Source: Cellulomonas sp. P24
GTDB lineage: Bacteria; Actinomycetota; Actinomycetes; Actinomycetales; Cellulomonadaceae
Assembly (NCBI RefSeq): GCF_024704385.1
Contig: NZ_JAJDFX010000002.1
Location: forward strand, 930,001-994,000
Direction: 5' to 3'
DNA: 64,000 nt
This document shows, piece after piece, positions 1-6,777 of this stretch. A program made the position numbers and the translations under genes. The notes under the pieces were generated by a model that was not told where the DNA came from, searched no databases, and saw only the letters and a program-made list of their open reading frames with translations. Each line of letters begins with the position of its first letter. The first letter of the stretch is position 1.

Positions 1-1
1 C

Positions 2-718
2 GTCCGGGAGATGCCCACTTTTGCCCCTGTGGCGATGGCGGGCAACGCACCACACCTACCCGACGACACACGGTCGCGCACGATCCGCGTGCTACTGCTG
101 CCCGATCTTGAGGGTCGCGTCGAGTCGTCCGACTGGGAAGAGATCGAGATCGACGCCGCGGATCTTGGTGAGGCGCTGGCCCAGTGGGCCGACGAAGTTC
201 GCGACACGGTCCGAACGGTCCGCCCTGTCCTTCCCGAGGGCTGCACGGGCCGCTCAAAGGAGCGCTGGTCACCTATCCGCCGAGTCGCCGAAGCCGCCGG
301 AGGTCACTGGCCCTCGATTGCTGACGACCTGATCCGGCGAGACCTGATCGAGGCACAGATGGATCGGGAGGACGGCATGGTCAGCACCCCGCCGGCAGTC
401 ACGTTGCTGCGCGACATCCACGAGCTGTGGCCCGGAGACGATGACTTCACCCCGACGTCGTGGCTCGTCTCCGAACTCATCCTGCACAACCCGAGAACGT
501 GGGGACCGGACTCGGCCTACGGCAAGGCGCTGACGTTCCAGCGACTCGGCCGGATGCTCGCTCAGGGGTTCAAGGTCAACTCTTCACGGCAGGGCGACGG
601 ACCGCGCGGCTACTACCGCCAGTCGCTCGCGCCGGTATGGCGCCGGATGGGTATGGCCCCCGGTATCGAACCGACGGAACCGACGGAACCTGTCAGACCG
701 ACGGGCGAGAACCGATGA
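2..718 (+). CDS. DUF3631 domain protein, C-terminal part (phage replication)
   Basis: The frame is open to the left edge of the window, so only the last 238 residues are seen and the ATG at 11 is not the real start. The opening residues PTFAPVAMAG, then RSRTIRVLL, the middle block VRPVLPEGCTGR and the end block YGKALTFQRLGRML are typical of the DUF3631 domain, found at the C-terminus of primase/helicase-like replication proteins of actinobacterial phages and integrative elements. The tail is a low-complexity P/T/E stretch. The stop overlaps the next gene in ATGA, indicating translational coupling. The ATPase part lies outside the window. I am confident of the family, less so of the exact enzymatic role. 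Confidence 0.8.
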   Translation, partial: VREMPTFAPVAMAGNAPHLPDDTRSRTIRVLLLPDLEGRVESSDWEEIEIDAADLGEALAQWADEVRDTVRTVRPVLPEGCTGRSKERWSPIRRVAEAAGGHWPSIADDLIRRDLIEAQMDREDGMVSTPPAVTLLRDIHELWPGDDDFTPTSWLVSELILHNPRTWGPDSAYGKALTFQRLGRMLAQGFKVNSSRQGDGPRGYYRQSLAPVWRRMGMAPGIEPTEPTEPVRPTGENR

Positions 719-975
719 CGGCCACGCGGGCGGACCTGCTCGCGCACCTTGAGGTCCTAGCCGATAGCGGTCACCCAGCCGTCTGTCGCACGCACACGCG
801 CGACTGGTGGACCAGTGACGACCTCAGCGACCAGCAGCGTGCAGCCGTCGAGTGCCTGCTCTGCCCGGCGCTCGCACCGTGCCGCGACTACGGGCTTTCC
901 AACCCGAAGGAATGGGGCACGTACGGCGGCCTCACGACTCCCGAGCGGACTACGGCGAAGGGCGGCCGACCGTGA
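715..975 (+). CDS. Phage-type WhiB-like iron-sulfur transcription factor
   Basis: An 86-residue protein with four cysteines at 24, 47, 50 and 56, giving C-x22-C-x2-C-x5-C. The chromosomal WhiB at 16486-16818 has exactly the same spacing. After the last cysteine comes WGTYGGLTTPER, a variant of the WhiB G-W-G-G turn. Such proteins bind a 4Fe-4S cluster and usually act with the principal sigma factor; actinophages carry their own, one of which (TM4 WhiB) is known to interfere with host WhiB2. The C-terminal basic tail is very short (TTAKGGRP), so DNA binding may be weak. The ATG overlaps the DUF3631 stop, and its own stop overlaps the GTG of the next gene. The real start is 715; an in-frame upstream extension is only a shadow of the DUF3631 gene. 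Confidence 0.85.
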   Translation: MTATRADLLAHLEVLADSGHPAVCRTHTRDWWTSDDLSDQQRAAVECLLCPALAPCRDYGLSNPKEWGTYGGLTTPERTTAKGGRP

Positions 976-1193
976 CCACCACGACGCCCGTACGTCTGCG
1001 CACCAGCGGAGCGTCAACCGACTTTGTTGCGTTCGTCGGTGCCGACGAGGTCCGCGTCCGATTCACACAATCCGGCACCCGCGACCAATGGCGCTGCGAC
1101 GCGTGCGGTCGACACCGGTTCAGCACATGCCCGCACGAGGTGGCCGCGCGCGATGCGTGGCGTGACCTCACCAACGAAGGGAACCCGTCATGA
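972..1193 (+). CDS. Small phage protein with C-x2-C and C-x-H metal-binding residues
   Basis: A 73-residue protein starting at GTG 972, overlapping the WhiB stop by GTGA and ending in an ATGA overlap with the next gene, so it is one link in a coupled chain. The first 40 residues are strand-like (VRLRTSG, DEVRVRF). The second half, WRCDACGRHRF followed by STCPHEVAARDAW, has CxxC and CPH residues recalling a small zinc finger of the SWIM kind. Position in a phage early/middle cluster suggests a DNA- or protein-binding accessory role. I do not recognise a named family. Confidence 0.6.
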   Translation: MTTTTPVRLRTSGASTDFVAFVGADEVRVRFTQSGTRDQWRCDACGRHRFSTCPHEVAARDAWRDLTNEGNPS

Positions 1194-1444
1194 CCAACCA
1201 ACTCACGCAGGCCGACGTCGACCGGCTGTATGCCGAGCGGAGGTACGAGGAGATCGAAGACGCCCGCGTGGCCGGACGTCTGAACGTCCTGCTCGGCGGT
1301 GAGGCGCCCATCGACCCGGACCAGACCATCACCGACGCCGACATCACCCGCCTGTACTCCCAGCGTCGCTACGACGAGATCGAGGAGCTGCGCCAGACCG
1401 GGCGGCTCGACCACCTGCTGAACCCCACCACCGAGGAGAACTAA
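1190..1444 (+). CDS. Small phage protein built of two copies of a 30-residue repeat
   Basis: An 84-residue protein made of an internal duplication: residues 8 on read ADVDRLYAERRYEEIEDAR and residues 50 on read ADITRLYSQRRYDEIEELR, each followed by x-GRL-(N/D)-x-LL. Each unit looks like a helix-turn-helix-sized pair of amphipathic helices rich in R, E, Y. The ATG overlaps the previous stop (ATGA). The next gene begins two bases after the stop. No function can be assigned; a short helical repeat with alternating charge would suit a protein-protein or protein-DNA scaffold. Confidence 0.6.
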   Translation: MTNQLTQADVDRLYAERRYEEIEDARVAGRLNVLLGGEAPIDPDQTITDADITRLYSQRRYDEIEELRQTGRLDHLLNPTTEEN

Positions 1445-1446
1445 CC

Positions 1447-2205
1447 ATGCTCAACACCCAGACCATCAATGCCCTGCGCGGCGCGTGCGACGAGTTCAAC
1501 GTCCCCGTCCCGGCCGTCGTGCTCGAGGCCGACGCGTTGAACGACGCGGCCGTGAACCTGCTCAACTCGATCCGCACCGAGACCGCGCCCGACCTGTCCG
1601 GGCTCACAGTCAAGAACCTCAAGGCCACCCACGAGCAGATCGTCGCCCAGGGATCCCACGACGCACGCGAACAGGCCGCCGCCGTCATCGTCCAGCAGGC
1701 CGCATCCCGACTCACGGACGCCTGGCACCAGTCCACCACGGCCCTCATGGCGGCATTCCGTGAGCCGTTCGACCGCGCCGCCGAGATCTTCACCACGAAC
1801 CTCCGCGTCCTCGGCGGGAACGTCGACGCCGTCCGTGCCATCGACGACTCACAGCACGGCGAGTATCGGGCGCTCATGTCGGCGGCCGCTGACCTCGCGA
1901 CCCTCGGCAGGCTCAGGGACGGGCTCGCCTCGGCGCATCTCGCCGACGTCGGAAACCCGAAGATCGAACGCCTCGGACGCGTGCTGACGCTGCCTGACCT
2001 CGACGTCGCTACCCGCAAGATCCCCGCCAAGGTCGAAGGACTCGGACGGTTCGAGCCGAAGTGGTGGGCCGCACTCGCCGGCATCGACGGCGTCGTCATC
2101 AAGTGGCACACGCCCGCCGAGCAGCAGACACACCAGCAGCTCGCCCGCGTGAACGCCGACCACCACGCGTACTCGGCCACCGTGGCACCTGGCGGCAGAA
2201 GGTAA
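1447..2205 (+). CDS. Phage protein of unknown function, helical
   Basis: A 252-residue protein starting 2 bases after the previous stop. The sequence is alanine-rich and almost entirely helix-forming: an N-terminal block around residues 1-90 containing LKATHEQIVAQGSH, then a middle block with WHQSTTALMAAFREPFDRAA, and a C-terminal part with KWWAALAGIDGVVIKW. No cysteine cluster, signal peptide or membrane segment is visible. It closes the coupled chain 2-2205, so it probably belongs to the replication/regulation module rather than to the tail genes that follow. I do not recognise the family. Confidence 0.55.
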   Translation: MLNTQTINALRGACDEFNVPVPAVVLEADALNDAAVNLLNSIRTETAPDLSGLTVKNLKATHEQIVAQGSHDAREQAAAVIVQQAASRLTDAWHQSTTALMAAFREPFDRAAEIFTTNLRVLGGNVDAVRAIDDSQHGEYRALMSAAADLATLGRLRDGLASAHLADVGNPKIERLGRVLTLPDLDVATRKIPAKVEGLGRFEPKWWAALAGIDGVVIKWHTPAEQQTHQQLARVNADHHAYSATVAPGGRR

Positions 2206-2234
2206 AGGCGAAGGTCAAGGGCGGGTCAAGCGGT

Positions 2235-2285
2235 AGGGGGGTAACCCCCTTGCCGCCCCCGTCCGACCCCGCCGGGGAGGGCGGC
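2235..2285 (+). terminator. Two consecutive GC hairpins between phage modules
   Basis: AGGGGG (2235-2240), loop GTAA, CCCCCT (2245-2250) is a perfect six-base stem. It is followed by GCCGCCC (2252-2258) pairing with GGGCGGC (2279-2285). There is no T run. They lie in the 190-base gap between the replication chain and the tape-measure gene, and would separate the two transcripts. A phage DNA-end or deletion junction is an alternative reading of this gap. Confidence 0.4.
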
Positions 2286-2395
2286 GCTAGGTGCGGAGGG
2301 TTCAAAGTTTCCGGAACACCACCAAAGCAAGGTCAATTCTTTACCTTCGCGCCTCGGGTGCGACGGCGACACAGACAATCTAGGAGCTGGTACGT

Positions 2396-5185
2396 ATGGC
2401 AGATCGGTCGATTGCGGTCCGTTTGAGGGCCGAGGTCAGCAACTTCAAGACGGAGATGGCAGCGGCGGCGAAGGCTGCTGAGGCTGTCGGGACGAAGTCT
2501 GAGGCGGCCGGCAAGCAGGCCGACACCGCGTTCTCGAAGATGGCACAGTCGGCTCGGACCAACAAGGACGAGTGGACAAAGGTCGGCACAACTCTGCTGG
2601 CCGTCGGTGCTGTCGTTGCAGCCGGCATCGGCGTGGCCGTCAAGTCGTTCGCCGACTTCTCGGCCGAGATGGCGCAGGTTCGCACCCTGGCGCACGCGTC
2701 GGCTGCGGACATGAACCTGCTGACGGATGCGGCGAAGTCGGCCGGCACGGCGTACGGGTACTCGGCGACGCAGGTGGCTCAGGCCGAGACCGAGTTGGTC
2801 AAGGCTGGCATGTCGGTCAAGGACATCCTTGGCGGTTCGCTTGATGGTGCGCTGACGATCGCTGCGGCGGGTCAGATGGATGTCGCAGACGCCACGACGA
2901 TTGCCGTCTCCGCAATGACCCAATACAACCTCAAGGCGTCGGACACGGCGCATGTCGCTGACGTCCTGGCTGCTGGTGCCGACAAGTCCCTGGCGTCGAT
3001 CTCGAGCCTCGGCGAGGGCATGAAGTACGTCGGCCCCGTCGCCGCGCAGATGGGTGTGAGCGTCGATCAGACGGTTGGCGTCCTGTCGATGTTCTCCCAG
3101 TCCGGTATCGACGCGACCATGGCTGGTACCGGGCTGCGCGGCGTCCTGATGTCGATGACGGCGCCGTCCGCCCTGGCGTCGAAGGCAATGGAGCAGTACG
3201 GCATCAACGTATTCGACGCTCAAGGCAAGTTCATCGGCCTGTCAGGTCTGGCGGGCGAGTTGCACGACAAGCTCGGGAACCTCGACGAGGCGACCCGGTC
3301 GGCGGCGCTCGGTCAGATCTTCGGCAACCGGCAGATCACTGCGGCGCGGATCCTGTACGCCGGCGGTTCGCAGGCCGTGGACCAGTGGACGAACTCGGTG
3401 AACGACGCCGGGTTTGCGTCTCAGCAGGCGTCGGGGAAGCTCGACAGCCTCTCAGGTGACGCACAGAAGATGGGCACCGCGTTCCAGACGTCGCTTGTCG
3501 ACAACGGCAGCGCGGCGAACGGTGTTCTACGTTCCATGACGCAGGAGGTCACGTCAGTCCTCGAGGCGTACAACAAGATGTCTCCGGCGACCCAGGGGAC
3601 GGTGCTGGCGACCGGCGCCCTGGTCTCCGTGGTCGCCCTGGCATCTGGCGGGTTCCTGGTCCTGGCGCCTCGTGTTGTTGAGACTCGGGCTGCGCTAGCA
3701 ACCCTGCGGACCGACATGCCGAAGACTTCGGCCGCGCTGGGTGGTGTCGCCAAGGTCGCTGGCAGGATCTCGATCGCCCTCGCTGCTGCTGCTGTGGCTG
3801 GTGCCGCACTGGACAAGGCGATGACGAAGGACGTCACGGTCTCGCAGTACACGAAGGCGCTCTTGGACCTGAATGGCGCCATGAAGCCCGGATCCGACTC
3901 GATCCTCAAGGACTTCGGCGCCGAGCTGAGGTCACTTGCCGACCCGTCGCTGTCCTACCGGATCGGTGACGTCGTCTCGAACATCGGCAAACTGTGGGGC
4001 GGACCGACCAACACCGAGTTCAACGTGCAGCGCTTCCACGACCTCGGTACGGCGCTCGCGGACCTCTACGCGTCGAACCCGTCGCTTGCCGCGTCGAAGT
4101 TCGCCGAGGTCATGCGGATCACGGGTGGCACCACTGACGAGCTGCTGAAGTTGATGCCGGCGTACCGCGACGCACTGCAAGGCGTGGCGAACGAGAGCAA
4201 GATCGCGGCCTCGAGTCAGACGGACGTGTCAGCGGCATACAAGACGACTACTGGGTCGGTGGACGACCAGATCAAGTCGCTCGGTGACCTGATCTCGGCT
4301 CAGGCGGACGCGGCGGGCGTGGTTCTGTCCGAGCGTGACGCCCAGCGCGGCCTACAGCAGTCGATCGCCGACGCCACGGATTCCCTGAAGAAGAACGGCA
4401 AGACTCTGGACGACACGACGCAGAAGGGTCGCGATAACCAGGCGGCCTTGGATGCGATCGCGAAATCCGGATGGGATCTCGTCAAGGCTATGCAGGCGAA
4501 CGGATCCTCTCAGACGGACATTCAGGCGCAGATGGGCGCCAGTCGCGATGCGTTCATCAATGCGGCCGAGTCAATGGGCATGGGAACCGATGCCGCGAAG
4601 GCTCTAGCCGATCAGCTCGATCTGATTCCTACTGCGGTCCCGACGAAGATTCAGGTCGATTCGAAGAACGCAATGGACCAGATAAGCGCCGTCCTCGACC
4701 TGCTCGACAAGGCCGGAAAGCCTGCCGTTGTCACCGCTGAGACGGTGGGATTCGATTCGGCGCTGAAATACCTGACGGCGATGCAGACGGCCATCAATGG
4801 CATCAACGGGTCGAAGGTCCGGATCGCGATGGGTGCGGGCGGTTCGGGTGGGACGACGTTCGCCGATGGTGGGTTCACGGGCATGGGTGGCAAGTATGAG
4901 CCGGCGGGGATCGTGCACCGTGGCGAGTACGTCATCAAGGCCGAGCAGGTGCCCCGGATCGGTCTTGCGCGCCTCGACTCGCTCAACATGCGCGGGTACG
5001 CATCTGGCGGTCTCGTGGGCGGGTCGGCACCTGCTGGGCCGTCCTCGGTGTCGCTCGCGGGCGCTACGGTCGTCGTGCGGGTCGGTGAGCGCGAGTTCAC
5101 CGGGTACGTCGCCGAGGTCGCCGACAACCGGATCGGTCAAGCCCAGAACCGACGCACGGTCGCGATAAGGAGTGGTGCGCGATGA
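2396..5185 (+). CDS. Phage tail tape-measure protein, TP901 type
   Basis: A 929-residue protein with AGGAG nine bases before the ATG. The N-terminus (about 1-70) is helical; residues 60-85 are a hydrophobic stretch (LLAVGAVVAAGIGVAV). Residues 85-310 match the TP901 core: FADFSAEMAQVRTLAHAS, YGYSATQVAQAETELVKAGM, and SGIDATMAGTGLRGVLMSM. Further hydrophobic segments lie near 405-480, then a long helical region. The end has the usual glycine-rich FADGGFTGMGGKYEPAG, then HRGEYVIKAEQVPRIG. Tape-measure proteins set tail length and help DNA entry; at about 1.5 angstrom per residue this one would fit a tail near 140 nm. The gene is full length and open, but no assembly chaperone (G/GT) gene precedes it and no distal tail gene follows. 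Confidence 0.93.
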   Translation: MADRSIAVRLRAEVSNFKTEMAAAAKAAEAVGTKSEAAGKQADTAFSKMAQSARTNKDEWTKVGTTLLAVGAVVAAGIGVAVKSFADFSAEMAQVRTLAHASAADMNLLTDAAKSAGTAYGYSATQVAQAETELVKAGMSVKDILGGSLDGALTIAAAGQMDVADATTIAVSAMTQYNLKASDTAHVADVLAAGADKSLASISSLGEGMKYVGPVAAQMGVSVDQTVGVLSMFSQSGIDATMAGTGLRGVLMSMTAPSALASKAMEQYGINVFDAQGKFIGLSGLAGELHDKLGNLDEATRSAALGQIFGNRQITAARILYAGGSQAVDQWTNSVNDAGFASQQASGKLDSLSGDAQKMGTAFQTSLVDNGSAANGVLRSMTQEVTSVLEAYNKMSPATQGTVLATGALVSVVALASGGFLVLAPRVVETRAALATLRTDMPKTSAALGGVAKVAGRISIALAAAAVAGAALDKAMTKDVTVSQYTKALLDLNGAMKPGSDSILKDFGAELRSLADPSLSYRIGDVVSNIGKLWGGPTNTEFNVQRFHDLGTALADLYASNPSLAASKFAEVMRITGGTTDELLKLMPAYRDALQGVANESKIAASSQTDVSAAYKTTTGSVDDQIKSLGDLISAQADAAGVVLSERDAQRGLQQSIADATDSLKKNGKTLDDTTQKGRDNQAALDAIAKSGWDLVKAMQANGSSQTDIQAQMGASRDAFINAAESMGMGTDAAKALADQLDLIPTAVPTKIQVDSKNAMDQISAVLDLLDKAGKPAVVTAETVGFDSALKYLTAMQTAINGINGSKVRIAMGAGGSGGTTFADGGFTGMGGKYEPAGIVHRGEYVIKAEQVPRIGLARLDSLNMRGYASGGLVGGSAPAGPSSVSLAGATVVVRVGEREFTGYVAEVADNRIGQAQNRRTVAIRSGAR

Positions 5186-5520
5186 CCTTCGACCCGTACG
5201 TCGACCTACCGGCAGACGACCCGCTCGCGGACGTCATTCGGCGGGTCGCGATCCTCACCGAGGCTGGTGCGGTCGTCAGCTTCTACACCGGGCCACTTGA
5301 TCCGGGGGTGCTCGGCTACCTCGGCCAGGAGGTCCCGGACGGGCCGATGGTCGTCAACTGGGATCCGACCAAGACACCGGAGCAACAGCTCAAGTGCCTC
5401 GATGACGCGTTCGAAGTCATCTTCGGCGGGCTCGAGGTCGACTGGACTTTCGAAGATGTCCCGTACGGCGACACCGGAGCACTCATGACGGTTCGCAAGC
5501 ACGAGATGCGGGCCGAGTAG
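5182..5520 (+). CDS. Small acidic phage protein coupled to tape measure
   Basis: A 112-residue protein whose ATG overlaps the tape-measure stop (ATGA), so the two are almost surely co-translated. It is acidic in the first half (DPYVDLPADDPLADVI), then has VVSFYTGPLDPGVLGYL and ends with TVRKHEMRAE. There is no signal peptide, membrane segment or cysteine pair. In siphophages the gene after the tape measure often encodes a distal tail component, but this is too short for one. I do not recognise the family. A strong hairpin follows 13 bases after its stop. Confidence 0.6.
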   Translation: MTFDPYVDLPADDPLADVIRRVAILTEAGAVVSFYTGPLDPGVLGYLGQEVPDGPMVVNWDPTKTPEQQLKCLDDAFEVIFGGLEVDWTFEDVPYGDTGALMTVRKHEMRAE

Positions 5521-5532
5521 CAGCGCACGGGT

Positions 5533-5573
5533 GTGGCGACGGCGCACGCAGGGGGGCAACGCGCCGTCGCCAC
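5533..5573 (+). terminator. Strong hairpin after the tail genes
   Basis: GTGGCGACGGCGC (5533-5545) and GCGCCGTCGCCAC (5561-5573) are perfect reverse complements of 13 bases around a 15-base loop. It lies 13 bases after the stop at 5520 and is the natural end of the tape-measure transcript. There is no T run, which is common for actinobacterial terminators. Confidence 0.7.
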
Positions 5574-5651
5574 GCGCGAGAGGCTACACGCTGACCGCAT
5601 CCAGCGGGCCATGATCGCCGCCGAACTGGCGACGCTCACCAACGACCATCG

Positions 5652-5673
5652 ACCTTCTCCATCTGGAGAAGGT
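5652..5673. repeat. Near-perfect 22-base palindrome
   Basis: ACCTTCTCCA (5652-5661), two bases TC, then TGGAGAAGGT (5664-5673): ten paired bases on each side. The two-base centre is too short for an RNA loop, so a dimeric protein binding site or recombination site is more likely than a terminator. It lies between convergent genes (5182-5520 plus, 5723-5962 minus) in phage DNA. Confidence 0.5.
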
Positions 5674-5722
5674 GCGCCGACTCGCGCCAACGTCCAGGCG
5701 CTCATGCAGGAGGGGCGATCGA

Positions 5723-5962
5723 CTAGCGGCTCAGGAAGATGGCCCGTTGGATGAGCCCGGTGCAGATCAGCATGACACCGCTGATGGCTAGGGCCGCCGT
5801 GAAGAACCCGGGCGACGAGAGCACCGCAATGAATCCCAGCAGCGCCACGATCCCTCCGGCGTAGAGAGCCCCGTAAGGCGCGTCGAGTCTTGTCGGCTTG
5901 GCCTTCGGTTCCGTCATCTCCCCAGTGAACCACCGAGAGCGCACGCCGATCCGTCTAGCCAC
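5723..5962 (-). CDS. Small two-helix membrane protein
   Basis: Up to 79 residues from GTG 5962, or 64 residues from the internal ATG at 5917 (MTEPKAKPT), which has GGGGAG immediately before it. Two hydrophobic segments, ALYAGGIVALLGFIAVL and FFTAALAISGVMLICTGLI, are separated by a short turn; the C-terminus is RAIFLSR. Size and topology would fit a holin, but the gene runs opposite to the tail genes and no endolysin is present, so this is only a possibility. The start choice is uncertain. It lies downstream of the hairpin at 5979-6016, in the same direction as the two zinc-ribbon-linked genes. Confidence 0.5.
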   Translation of the reverse strand: MARRIGVRSRWFTGEMTEPKAKPTRLDAPYGALYAGGIVALLGFIAVLSSPGFFTAALAISGVMLICTGLIQRAIFLSR

Positions 5963-5978
5963 GACCTAGGGCAAACAC

Positions 5979-6016
5979 AGCGCCGCCCCGGACCCATCCG
6001 GGCCAGGGGCGGCGCT
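5979..6016 (-). terminator. Hairpin ending the minus-strand pair 6599-6037
   Basis: AGCGCCGCCCC (5979-5989) pairs perfectly over 11 bases with GGGGCGGCGCT (6006-6016), with a 16-base loop. On the minus strand the stem is followed by GTGTTTGCCC. It begins 20 bases after the stop at 6037. Confidence 0.65.
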
Positions 6017-6036
6017 CGTGCGTTCAGGGGTACCTG

Positions 6037-6210
6037 TCAGGCTGAGGGCGCGGGATCAAGGATCAGGCCTTCCGTCGCCTCGGCCACCTCGGCCTCGGAT
6101 ACCCCCGAGCGGACGAGAATGAGGTCGAGGGCTCGCACGACCGCCACCGCAACCGATAAATCCTCGACCTCAGCAACCTTCCACCCCATCTCTCGCAGCA
6201 TCTCAAGCAT
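6037..6210 (-). CDS. 57-residue paralog of the C-terminus of the upstream protein
   Basis: Read from ATG 6210 to TGA 6037: it begins MLEMLREMGWKVAEVEDL and continues AVVRALDLILVRSGV. It aligns without gaps to the last 50 residues of the preceding gene (SLGWTVIEVADL, then SVVRSVGVVLVRPNL), so the two arose by duplication. The start overlaps the upstream stop as TGATG, meaning coupled translation. The shared unit looks like strand-helix-strand-helix. Function is unknown; one possibility is a free copy of the domain that can pair with or compete with its longer partner. Confidence 0.65.
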   Translation of the reverse strand: MLEMLREMGWKVAEVEDLSVAVAVVRALDLILVRSGVSEAEVAEATEGLILDPAPSA

Positions 6211-6599
6211 CACGCACCGCCCTCGGGCGAAAGGACCCGCTCAGCGACCCTCACGAGATCGTCGGGGACAAGGTTGGGTCGGACGAGGACGACTCCGACG
6301 GATCGCACGACCGACGCCATGGCCCGCAGGTCGGCGACCTCGATCACGGTCCAGCCCAGGGAGCGGACGACGTCGAGCGGGTCGAGATCCCCGCGGACGG
6401 GCCTGGCCGCGTTCAAGTGCTCCCGGTAGTCGTCGTTCACGTCACGAATCGGCGCGTGAGGCGTGGTGGCGCGGCAGGTCGCGCACCTCAGGCGGCGCTC
6501 ACCGGCCCCACCGACGTAACTCCGCTTGACGGTGCGAACCGTCCCGCACTCGCAGCACAGGGCGTCGATGACGGTTCCGGGTTCGGCTGTGGTGCTCAT
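6210..6599 (-). CDS. Phage zinc-ribbon protein, DUF6315-like
   Basis: A 129-residue protein from ATG 6599 with GAGAGGA upstream on the minus strand. Residues 15-45 form a zinc ribbon: CCECGTVRTVKR, then RRLRCATCRATTPHA. After it come RDVNDDYREHLNAA and the C-terminal unit (LGWTVIEVADLRAM) duplicated in the next gene. The ribbon and its spacing resemble DUF6315 proteins of actinophages, an assignment made from memory of the family. Longer upstream readings of this frame overlap the RDD gene and were not used. Likely a DNA- or RNA-binding accessory protein. Confidence 0.6.
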   Translation of the reverse strand: MSTTAEPGTVIDALCCECGTVRTVKRSYVGGAGERRLRCATCRATTPHAPIRDVNDDYREHLNAARPVRGDLDPLDVVRSLGWTVIEVADLRAMASVVRSVGVVLVRPNLVPDDLVRVAERVLSPEGGA

Positions 6600-6722
6600 G
6601 GTGCTGGTCCTCTCGGTGGTGAAGCCGCGTTTCGTGGCAAGGATATTTGCCCCTACAGCGCTCCGACCCGACCTGCGAGGAGACACACTATGCACAGCGC
6701 ATAGGCGGTCATAGACGACCGA

Positions 6723-6759
6723 TACCCTGCCACAGCGGCACCGTCGCCGTGGCAGGGTA
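6723..6759. terminator. Hairpin at the phage/chromosome border
   Basis: TACCCTGCCAC (6723-6733) and GTGGCAGGGTA (6749-6759) are perfect complements over 11 bases with a 15-base loop. It lies 19 bases before the RDD gene start and is followed by AAGGAGG. Its position could mean a transcription barrier between mobile and chromosomal DNA, a 5' UTR structure for the RDD gene, or part of an attachment site. Confidence 0.5.
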
Positions 6760-6777
6760 GGCGCAAGGAGGTGGGCC

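Larger units (their letters stand above)
1..6760. mobile_element. Prophage remnant or phage satellite, right part
   Basis: This stretch holds phage-type genes only: a DUF3631 replication protein, a phage WhiB, small coupled ORFs, a tape-measure protein, and small minus-strand genes including a zinc-ribbon pair. At 6778 the content changes to ordinary chromosomal genes, and a strong hairpin (6723-6759) sits at that border. Head, packaging, other tail, lysis and integration genes are not seen, and replication genes are followed directly by the tape-measure gene, which is not a normal siphophage order. The element continues left of the window, so its left end and integrase are unknown. The right boundary is inferred from gene content; I found no attachment-site repeat. 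Confidence 0.7.

Noticed and set aside
5533-5754. Plus-strand frame of 73 residues after the tail genes
   Set aside because: Its GTG start lies inside the perfect 13-base hairpin stem, there is no ribosome site, and the sequence has no recognisable domain.
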